From the NCBI GenBank assembly GCA_004194705.1, contig SADC01001345.1:124001-188000 (forward strand): a stretch of DNA of 64,000 bases, read 5' to 3'. The notes beneath the pieces are model-generated. The model made no database searches. It was given only the letters and a program-made list of their open reading frames with translations, and had not been told where the DNA came from. Position numbers and translations under genes: made by a program. Shown in pieces: positions 21,701 to 33,700 of the stretch (the first letter of the stretch is position 1; each line of letters starts with the position of its first letter). The stretch comes from Ditylenchus dipsaci. Lineage: Eukaryota > Nematoda > Chromadorea > Rhabditida > Anguinidae.

Positions 21701-24700
21701 ACGTAATTCTGTTAAATTTAGAGATGTAGCCAGCATTCTCGTCGAAATGGACGAAATCTCCAAAAGTGAATTGCTCTTGGTTCAGCCTGTGCCGTCATCT
21801 CAACTTAGGCAACAACAGGAGGCCATCCAAGAGTTCAAAGCTAACCAGCTGAAGCACATAAGCGCTAAAGTTGAAGAAGTACAAGCCAAGTGCAAAGAAA
21901 GTATAAGATCAGCCTCGAACACAGTTCCCACCAGCCATGTGGAAGGCACAATGACCAAAGTAGGTAATGCTTGGCAGCAATTGACTAGTTTGGTAGAAGA
22001 CAGGGAGCGACAATTGGATGGAGCAATTCAAGCCTAGGCAATTATAATGAAGCTTACAAGTCACTGGTTAATTGGTTGGAAGAGACTGAGGAATTGGTCA
22101 ATAACCAAAAGCCACCTTCAGCTGATTATAAAGGTATATGGGGATTATTAAGAGAGAAGAGGGGTTATTAGAGAAAATAATACAGTAGATTACGGGATAA
22201 AAATATGATAGATATCCAACATTTTTCATAAATAATACACAATCAGCTTACAGTTGTTCGCGCCCAGCTCCAAAACCATGATTTCCAGCTAAAATTAGTA
22301 GATGACAAACAGCAAGGTTGGTTTGATATTTGTAATTAGAAATTGTTGTCTACTCACCCGACGATGTGTTATAGTGTGGAAGGGTTTCTATCCATGATAG
22401 AGAGGATGCAAAGGACTGTACCAGAAAGTAGTGCTGAAGAAAATGGTCAAATGAAGTCCAAAGCCGAGGAAGTGTCGAGCAGGTACAATGGACTGGTAGA
22501 GTGGTGAACACCAGAAGAAGTCATCTATTAGTAAGTTTGTTTACAAATCTTTGCGAAATAATTTATTTATTTGTTGTTTCAATTTTTTTCTAAACAATTA
22601 GTTGACCAGAACTATTAGTAAGAGTAGGTCAATTGCAGGAGGCGCAGTGCTGACCACCGAGTTCTCGCAGCTAGTACAGCAACTAAGCAAATCCTAGACG
22701 AGACCGACAAAGTGCTGCAGTCATTCTCTAAAATACCACAGATGCAGATAGGCTTAACCGACAGATTGAAATGCAACAGGTACGGTTTTGCACATTGTGT
22801 ATTGAAAAAGTGGTATAGGAGATTTTAAACTTTATTGCTTGCAAATGTCTGTGTCAATCATATTTATTCCTGCGACTTTCATTTCTTATAAATTATAAAT
22901 GAGCATAAAAACTGTCTTTTCATGTTAGAAAGTTGAAAAATGTTTCAATTTAACTTTCTTGGACAAACAGCAGAAAGAGCAAATTCTTCTTAAAAATACG
23001 AAGAAATATTTTTTGCTTTTTAAACTTTTTGATCATGACCCCTAGCTCCATCTCAGATCTTTAGCAACAAAATAAATCATCGTCTTCAAATAACTTATTA
23101 TAGCTACAATTGCAAAACTAGTGCCTAAAATGTTTCCTAAAACTGTTGATAAAAACCACCACATAGCACACAAACAAATTTTAAAAAAAGGTAAAATACT
23201 GTGTTTTTTATCTATAAATTTAACTTTTGATTTATATGTGCCACGTATAAAGTCACGTATAATGTCAAAATCTGAATACTAATCAGAATACAAATGAGAT
23301 ACAAGAAACTGTCTCATTTCTTGTATTAATGAAACTAAACAGATATGAACAGATGGCAAATAAATGTTCGAATGTTATCAGTGGACCAAGTGAACGAGCT
23401 GCTGATTAATGTTAATTCTCCTCTTTTAAAGGATAGAGGGACTGTTTGTTATATTGCTTCTGAATATTAAAGGTACCACCCTTGTACCACCCAGGGGTCA
23501 AATAGATAAGTAAAATAAATAGCACTGGCCAAAGAGAGTTTGGCCAGTGCTATCTGTTTATTTGCTTTGCCTCAATTGTTCTATATTGATGCCTGCACCC
23601 AGGCGGATTTGAACCCGAATATATCTATAATGTGTATTGTGCTGCTTAAGCTGAAAAAAAAGGTAATAAAAATTTAAAATATTAATAAGGACTTTATGCT
23701 GCCAAAACTTTTCAAGCTTTTTTATTAGATTAGTTCTCGACTCTGCGAAAAGAACAGATTCTAATATAGATTCTAAACGATCCCAGAGGAAATTATTTTT
23801 TGTATGCCAAAAATCGGAAAATTTTGAATTTAATCTCAAGATTTTCGGGTGCTCAACCAAAATCTATTAAATGAAATCGGTAGAGATTTCGGGAGTTGAG
23901 AAAACGCATTAAGAAGCTTTGCAAAATTTTCTATGGGCTGAGATATAGGTCTTCAAAGTTGACGATAGGGGGGAGGTTTAGGTTAATAGAGCAGGGGTGC
24001 TATAAGAGGTACACTCTCGATATAGTGCCACCTGGGTACGGTCCCCAGGGGCGGCACTATATCGAGAGTCGACTGTAATACGGTATATAATTCTTGATTT
24101 GCTCTGTTAAAATTAATAAAATCCTAAATTTTATCCAAAAACTTTATTTTCTATTCAAACCCTAATCATTTCCAGGATCTCCAACTCAAGACTGATAATG
24201 TGCGCCCTGAATTTGACCGCTTGGTGGAGCTCTACTCTGAAATTGTCAAATTAGTTAGCCTGGAAGATTCGAATGAGCTAGAGGCCACAGTACGCAACCT
24301 GACTAGCAAATACAACGATGTGGGCACCAGGTGCCACAACTGCGGCCAGTTGCTGGCCAATTTGGCTGAAGGCATTACTAGTTTCCTTCACAACACTACA
24401 GCTTTGGCTGAATGGCTTGACCAGGCAGAACAAGATATCGAACAATTCCAGCAAGTTTCTGTCCAACCTGAGGAACTTATAGAGCAAAGCGAAAAACTGA
24501 CTGAATTAGTTATTTCTGTTGCTGAACAGGGGGCTTTAGTGTCTCAGGTGGTCGAAGACAGCAGGTAGCAATGATTTGCCTACTAAAATCAGACGTTTTT
24601 TTTAAAGTTCAAATTTTCAGAGAATTGTGCAACCATACAAGTGGCAGGTCAGGATTTGAAATAAATATTAATTAATTATTGAAATTAATAAATACCTTTT

Positions 24701-27700
24701 GTAAAATTGCAATTTCGTCTCTTTATAAAAATGAATTATTTTTACGAAGGTTTTTAATTAAAAAAATTCAGTGAAGCCATAGCATTGCAGTACAGAATAG
24801 ATCAGCTAAGAAACAGATATTCCCAACTAGCAGTTGAGGCAGAGAACAAAATAGCTGTTCTCACAAAAGCAATCCCTCTGAGCGAAGAGGTCAAAGAAGG
24901 CTTTGCTGAGCTGGAAGAATTCTTGAATGGGGTTGAGGAAGATCTGGACAATCTGGATCAGGTGCCGTTAGAAGAGCAATTCCAGGTGGTTAATACTATC
25001 GAAGGAGATATTGCTCAGTACCGCACTCAGATGGATTCTTTACAAGGTAGTTTCAACAGTAAAAATCGATACTTACACGAAAAAAAATTGTGTGCCCAAA
25101 ATCTTTAGCTATAAATATATTCACTTCATTTTCTATATTTTAAGTAATTTAGAAATGTGTATTGACTTGCAACGACTTAGCTGTGACAGCAAGGCTAATG
25201 AATTAGGAAAGGAAAGTGCTCAGATTATGCAACGCTTTAATGCTACAGCTGATATGGTAGGTTTTTCAAATTCATAAATAATTTTAAACAATTTAAAAAA
25301 TTAGGTATCAAGAAAAGCTGAGCAACTCAAATCCGCAGAACGGCAGAGCCGACAAACTTTCGATATCCTAGATTTCTGGATAGACTGGTTTGTCGAGACT
25401 AAAGACAACATCCTACAAGCCGACAAACCATCGGTCGACATGGAATGCCTGAAAGCACAGTTAAAGCACCAGCGAGTGCTCAATGACGAAATAGCTACTG
25501 AAAAGGCTGGCTTGAGGGACGTAATTTCTGAGGCTTCCAAGTTGGCTCGAGATTTGAGCTCAACGTTAGGAGGCGGTCAAGACAATGGATTGGTCATGAA
25601 GGTTGAAGTAGGCTTTTTTAAAGAATATTTTCGACTCACAGTTAAGCTGAAGCAAAACTAAAGTTTACTCACAGTTAAGCTGGAGTAAAACAAAGTAACT
25701 CACAGTTAACCTGGAGTAAAACTATAGTTAACTCACAGTTACCTCAAACAAGTAAGTAGGAATCAGCAAGTTCTAGCTGCATTCAACTCACAGACTCATG
25801 TTTCAGTTCATAGTTCAAAAAACTTTTTTTATATCGTTCTAAAAGCCTTGAAATATTTTAACACAAAAATAATTCTGCTAAAATTTTCAAAAGACTCCGA
25901 GTCCTGCTAGGGGCTTATTCTATGTTTATTTGTTTAGAAAAGCCAAGAAACTAGCAGAAGAGACATCAGAACTGGGTCTTGAAAGAACAGCTGAATTAGA
26001 GCAGTCATTCGCCTTGTGCAAAGAGCTAGACGACTCCTACACTGAACTTAATGAGTGGATGGACAATGTAGAGCAAGAATTATGCTCTTGCGAGCCAATT
26101 ACAACAGGGATTGATCCAAAAGCTCTGATAGAGCAGCAGACTCATAATAATGTAAATGGACAAATAGCGAATGTGCCAAGCTTATTCAAACTTAAAAATT
26201 TTCAGAACATGCTACAAGCCATCCAAGCTCAACGCCAATGACCACCAAATTCGAGCGCAATATTGCAGCCTTGAGTGAACTCTGCTCGCCAGGTGACGCA
26301 GCAAATCTCCGTGAAATCAATGACCAAATCCATGAGCGCTTCAACCAACTACCAATGCTTTTAAAGAAAGAGGAGAGGCCTTAAATGCAACCATAGAGCA
26401 ATCTTCTCACTTTTCCGACCGACTGCACGTATTTTGTCCAATCTACAAGGCGCCGTTCAGCAGTTGAGACATTCTGAGCCACCCTCTGCCCGACCTCCAG
26501 TTAGTTTTTTTAACAAACTTTATATCGTAAATCTTTCATAGAAGATAACTACTTATTAAAAAATGTGTCTAAAGCAGTTTATGAGGGCTACCAGAACAGT
26601 TTCCAATATTTCTGGAAAATGTCGAGCAAGATTTTCTAATATTTTTCTTTTTAATATTTTGATAAATTCGGGCGAAACAACTGAGTTAACCAAAAAAAAA
26701 AATTCCAAAAAAAATTGGAAATTGCCTGGTAGCCCTCATGAACTTAATTTAATTTCAATTTTCCAGATTCTCCAAGACAACTGGCTGAAAATAGTCAGCT
26801 ACTCGAGTTATTGCACCACAAAAGAAGCCTCATTCAGAGATATGAAGGAAAGCGCCCAAGAAGTGTTAACACAATCTAAAGCTAGTGAGCCACTAGTCAG
26901 AGAAATAGCTCAGAATATCGAAGTATTAGACGACCTTTGGCTTGAGCTTCAGTCTGGAGCCACCATTCGACAACAAATATTAGTGCAATGTCTGCAAAAA
27001 GCTGAGCCATTCTGGCTGGAGTATGAAAAATGCCAAAATGGGTGGTTGGCTTGAGGCAGATTCTGATGCACAGTGCCAACGATCCACTGGCCAATGAGAC
27101 AATTTGCAACAAATTGAGGCTGAGATAAAAGGTTATGGCTGCAGGTATGGAGGCTATGAAAATAGGAGCTGAACAATTGTGCGCGTTGCTCAATGAAGAA
27201 GAAACGGGCTATGTGGAACAACATTTGATGATGTTGGAGTCTAATTGGCAAGGATTTTTGGGTGTGCATTCCCAGATCTCCAGCAATTTGTTGGCCGCTA
27301 TGGATAAGGTAGGATTTTATAAAGAGGCACAATTTAGATGTGGGCATATTCCGATATTTTCTTCTCGTATTTTACATTTACTCAAATTTAATTTGCTTAG
27401 TCTTCTCAATTCAATGCTCTTTACACCAACTTACGGAATGGTTGTCGAATGTGGAAGCCCAAATCAACCAACTGCCATCCACAGTTTCTAGCTCTAACTC
27501 AGATCACATTCGTCAAGAGCTAGCCGAATTGAAGGCATCAGGAAGGAGGTGGATACAAATGCTCTACTCCGTGAACAACTTAACTCACTGGCTGTTGAAT
27601 TGTGTTTCAATGCTCCTCCAGCCCAAGCCCATGCCACCAGAACTACAGCAAACGAGGTCAATCAAAGGTGGAATCACCTGTACTCAACAATAAATGAGCG

Positions 27701-30700
27701 TCAACAACGGCTGGAGAAAGGGTTGCTGGAAATGGACAGTTTTCGCAAGCTTATGCTCAATTGAGTGATTGGTCAGTCTTTTATGTAAAGAGCCTACAAA
27801 AACTTTTTTTATTTCTCACTTTTGGGGTGGGGGGGGGGTGCGGGGTTGAGGTAGTGGTTTGGCATGTTTTTGTCCCGTTGACTATACTCGGTCATTTTTA
27901 CTTACAAGGAAACCCGATTATTCTAAGAAAGAATGAAAACCCGTGAGATAACTGTAGAATTTATAGTATAATATACGAGAAACCTAAACCTTACAGTTAC
28001 CGTATTTCTCTAATAAGGCGGCCCCCTCGACTTTGAGGACCTATATCTCAGGCCAGAGCAAATATTTCTCAAGGCTCTTTTTTGCGTTTTATTAACTCCT
28101 GCGAGCTCTAAAGATGCTTCTTTTAGATTTTATGTGGACAACCAAGATCTGAGATCGACCTAAAATTTCGCGATTTTCGAGAGTTTGAAAAAATAAGGCG
28201 GCCGGCCGCCTTATCAGAGGAATACGGTATCTCATGAGCTTAAATTCTGAGTCAGAATGACTAAAAATAATGGAAAAATAACATGAATATCTGAGTTAAA
28301 AAGATGAAAGAGGAGAAGAAGTTAATATTTAGTGATCCATATTTTAAAAACCTCAAAAACAACAAATGATTCATTTTAGGATTGACAAAACCAAGTCTAC
28401 TTTGGACTGCCTAAATACATCCCCATCCAGTGACCTGAAGCAAATTGAAATAGAACTGTGCAAGTTCCGAGTCATCTATAATGATATCCAAGCTCACTTA
28501 GCTAGCTACGAAGCAATAGATACCGCTGGTCAACAAATGCTCCAAATACAACCTGAGTCTGCTCCCATTACCCAACCTATGCTAGAGATGATAGCTGAAA
28601 AATGGATTGACCTGAACTCGCAGGCTGAACACATAAATCAGACCTTAGAAGCAGCTAAAGTCAATGCGTCTAGCAGAGGCAGTGAATTGGATAAGTGGAG
28701 TACTTGGCTAAAGGATGTGCTCAATGAGTTGAAGAGCAATAGACCCGTAGTTTTGATACAGCATACTTGAATTAAAACTGTAATGCAGCTAACTGTTGAA
28801 TAAACTTGCTTCAATAAAAGTTTATATTTCAGCTAAAACAAATTTATTTGCAGCTAGGAGGATTGCCAGAAACCGCCTACTCTCAACTAGACGATTTCTC
28901 TATCCTCAAAGCTGATGTTGAGCAGAAAAAATTGTTGGAGCAGGAACTGCAGCGGATTACTCAATCGGAAGATGGTCCTTCAGTTAATTTACAAGAGCAA
29001 TACGACAAGATCAACAACAACTGGCAACTTGTGCAAGTCAAGATTGGCGAGAGAGAACAACGATTGAATGAGGCTCTAAAAGATGCCATTAATATGCAGA
29101 ATGGCATGGAAGAAATTGGGGATTGGTTGACTGAATCTGAAAGAGTGCTCAGCACAGCTCCTGCTATTTCTCGCACTTTGGATTCGATTAACAATCAGAT
29201 TGCACAGCACGCAGCATTCAATGTAAAACTTTATTGGTATTCAAAAAGTGCCTTGGTCGCCTAAGATGTCTTTTACAGTGTTGTTCTGAGGACGATTTTT
29301 TGGCCTGTGAGTGAGAGTGAGTGAGAATGAAATTTGCTCTCACAGGCTGTGAGTGAGAGTGAGAATTTTGAATTTTGTCCTCACAGGCTGTGAGTGAGAG
29401 TGAGAATTTTGAAATTTGTCCTCACTGAGAGTGAGAATCTCACTGAGATTCAGTGAGAATCTCAGTGAGAATTGAAAATTTCAATTTGCAATTTTTATTA
29501 AGCACTTTTTCGGGAATTGATATAAACAAATGATTGTGTATTCAAAAGAGTAAATTGAGTTCAACTTCTATGTCTTGCCGTTGCTAACCTGCATTGAGAG
29601 AAAGTTCGTTCGATTGGGCTGCCCGTCGCCGTGCTTAATATTTCTAATGCCAGCTCAGCAACATATTTCCACTCCTGAAATGTTCTCTTATAACCAGTGT
29701 TTTCATAATTCACACTGACAGTGACACTGACATTGACACTGACATTGACACTGACATGTCAGTTTAGCGAACCTGACATTTTTTGAAATTCGCTTGAAAA
29801 AGAAACAGAAGGAGAATGCAAACAGCAAGTTGAGTTGGCGATCTCTCAGGTTTAAATAATATCACCTGCCGTATTTCCTTCAATATAAGTCCCACTCCAA
29901 TACATGCCCCCCCCCTCCTCAACTTTGAGGGTCTGTATCTCAGGGCAGAAGCAATATTTTCAAAGCTGTTGTCTTAACTCTAACAGTTCTTCTGATTTCA
30001 CTTTTTATATTTTGGTTGAGCACCCGAACATCTCGAGATTGAATTCCAAATTTTCCGATTTTCGGGATTCGAAATAGAATCCCGGGCTTCTATTAAAAGA
30101 AATACGGTATTCCACCCATTTTATTCAATACCTATTTTACAGCTATGAAAATTTTTATTTACTTAACATACTCGACGTTTACTTTGTGCTCTTCATTATT
30201 TTAATTACTACCTTATCTTTGAAAACAATTTATTTTTACAACCTTACTTGATCTCGTTGCATGATTGAAATAATGAAGACTGAAATAATTCAAGAATGAT
30301 ATAAATTGATGCCGTCTATGTAACGGAAATTCTCAAAAATTCTCACTGAGAATTGAGTGAGAATGATATTTTGTGTGAGTGAGAGTGAGTGAGAATAGCA
30401 TTTGTCCTCACAGGCTGTGAGTGAGAGTGAGAATTTGAATTTTGTCCTCACAGGCTGTGAGTGAGATTCTCACTGAGAATTCTCAGTGAGATTCTCACTC
30501 GGAGTGAGCTCAGCACAACACTGTCTTTTAGTAAAAAAACCTAGCTTGGGTGGCCAAGGCGATTTCTGAGATAAGATTTTTGGTTCTGACATAAATTATT
30601 TAACTTTCAGACAGAAGTGAACGCCAAAAAAGAAAAGCTAAAAGAACTGCAAAACAAAGGAGTGAGGATTCAATTGTCTTGTGAGAAGAAGGATGCCATC

Positions 30701-33700
30701 CCTATGAAGAACAAACTGGTGTCTTTGAAGCACAGGATGGACAAAGTGCACACACGGACTGCGGAGAGAACCAGACGTAAGGGGATTTATTATTGTACGC
30801 CACAAAATCAATTGACTTTTTACTTTTACAAATCCACCCCAGGCGTAAGGCTACACCACTTTTGATACAATTATTAAGATTAAAAAAAAGTGAAGTCCTT
30901 CTTAGCGTTATCCAATGAAGTTAGTTCCCGCATAGAGTCCGACACTTTTTATACCGTGATTTCTGAAGATTTTTGGCAAAATTGATTCGCCAGTTTAGTC
31001 TAAATATCGTAGAAATTCCCATCTTACCAGTGGTTTCTAAAAATTTAATTTTTTTTGTTATTGGAATCCGCGGTTTCCGCTGTAACGCGACCTCTTTTTG
31101 AAAATAGGGTGGATCTTTTGGCAAACAAATATCATTTTTAGAAATGACTGGTGAAATCGGAATCTCTACGATATTTTAGACTAATAGATTGGCAAATCGA
31201 TTCTGACAAAAATCTTTAGAAATCAGGGTAAAAAAAGTGTTGGACCCTAGGCGGGAACGAACTTGAGGGGTGGCGCTATAGAGGACTCGACTGTATTTGT
31301 TTCATATAGAACTGGAGAATGCACAAACAGATACCCAAATGTTTGAGGAAGCCAAAAATGAACTGCTTCAATGGATTAGTGCAAGTGCGGAAGAGTTGAA
31401 AGTAAGGCGGCTGAGTCTTCTAATATTGCATCAGAGAGGGTTAGGGATATGTTAAATGAACACAAGGTTTGTTTTAGGTCTTAACGTTCATTGTTCAATA
31501 TATTTGGGTGATGTTCAGAACTTTCATGAACAAATCGAGAGAAGAAAATCCACATTCGACATGTTGTGTACCAAAGGCAAATCACTGGTAATTCAACATA
31601 AAAACCTAGTTAAAACACCCCCAAAATCAAAAATTAGGAAGATCATGCTCCTCCATCTGAAAAGAAGACCAAAAGAAAAGAAGTTGAGGCTTTGCAGCAA
31701 AACTGGGAGAACTCAGCAAAAACAGCATAAAACGTAGCATCCATAATCAAAAACAACTCAATTCACCAAATAATTTCAGGCAAAAAAGTCTTGAAGAAGC
31801 CCTCTTACAAAGTGGCCGATTTGATGAGTTGCTGGCTGAACTAACCGCTTGGCTGGACGCCAATTTGTCTAGGCTGAACAAGAGCTGTCCAGTCAAAACA
31901 CAATGGGAGATATAGACACTTTGCATGCTATGATGGCTGAGCACTTCAAGTTTGTGGAGGGCGAAGGTAGGCATTCAAGAATTTTAAAACTATAACCACA
32001 AAACTTCGATTTTCAGTGGACTCCCACAAAGCCAATGTGAAGGCAGTCAGGGATAGAGCTCATAAATTATACAGGCAGCCAACTCTACTAACCAAGAAAT
32101 AGAAGATGTGAACAGCAAACTGGAGCGATTGAACACAGACTGGTTAGAATAGAGAATGCTGTGGTGCAGAAGGAGGAGTGCTTGACTAATTCACTCAAGA
32201 AAGCAGTGGATATGGCTGAAATGCAGCATGAACTGCAAGACACCATCACTGAACTGGAATCTAAAGTCAGGAGACTAAACATACCATTTGAGAAGTCAAC
32301 TGTATTGGCGGAATAGAGGAGTTGAACAAGGTCAAGATTCAGGTGCAGGGAAAACACCTGACTTTGAGAAGCTGTTGGAGTTGGCCAGAACAGTGCACGC
32401 TAATTGTCATCCAAGGTAGCGATATAGTTTGTAGAAAAATTGGTAAATTATTTTAAAAATATAATAAGACGAGATTTTCGATTTCAAGGGTGGGTGCAAA
32501 ATGTTTCTTTTGGTTAGTTTATAAAGGCAGCTCTTCCGCTGCTAAAATACTAATTATTCTAGTTCCTAACAAAATTTATATAAATCAGGTATTACAATAA
32601 AAGATTTTTTTCTAGAGCTGAAATGCCGATGCGAGAACTGATTAGGTCACTTACCGGCAAGTGGGACTTATTGGACCATTTAGTCAAAGACAAAGCAGAT
32701 AAATTAAATGCTGTAAGGCTTTTTGTGAATTATTTAAATTATTAAAAATATTGACTTATTTTTTCAGAGACTAGAAGAAATTCGAAACCATGAGAAAACA
32801 GTAGAAGAGCTGCTAAACTATGTGGCTGAGAAAAAAGGCGAATTAGAAATTATGACTTCCTCTGATGATCACAATCAATTAAATCAGTTGTCAACGTGAG
32901 CATATTTAAGATACATTAGATATTGAAAAAAAAAAGAAAAACGCTGAACTACTACAAAATTATTTTAGTTTAATGGGTGAGCAGAACATGTTTGCCTCAG
33001 AAGTTGAGTCTCGCCAGCCTGAGATCGAAGAGGCAGTCAAGATCATGAAGCGCACCGCACCAGTCGCACCACCTCCTTCCACACCTATGGTATGAAATAT
33101 AAGCTACTGATTTCAAAAAAATAATTTTTAAAATTTTTCAGACACTTCCATGTCCAGCAGCATCAACTCCCCTAGAGCTTTTTCCACATCTACATCCCAT
33201 CTATTCCCTCTATCACCTCCAAAAAGTCGGCCTCCAAAGGTAGACTAAATCAAGTAGACAGACAGCCGCCGAATCGAGCGTCAGAAGAAAACTGATTCCT
33301 TGACTGAGCAATGGAAGCAATTGCTAAAGGATACTAAAGAGTATGAGGACAGGCTGAAGCAACGCAAATTGTATTTGAAGAAATGAAAAGATTAGAAAAC
33401 TTTACATTTGACGACTGGCGTGAGAGATACTTGCAATGGACGACCATGGAAAGCTAGGATTAGTGATTTGTTCAGAAGAATTGACAAATCGGGCACTGGA
33501 ATGGTGCCTAGAAAACTATTTATAGATGGCATTTTGGCTTCCAGTAAGCTTGATTTGTTTTTAGCGATTTGTTTTGGGATTTAGTGTAAATTTTTTCAGA
33601 GTTCCCTACCACTGAGATGGAATGGCAGAGTGGCAGACGAATTCGACAAAGGAGATGGCATGATTGGCTAAAGTAAGGGATTGTGACCTAAGACTGGAAT

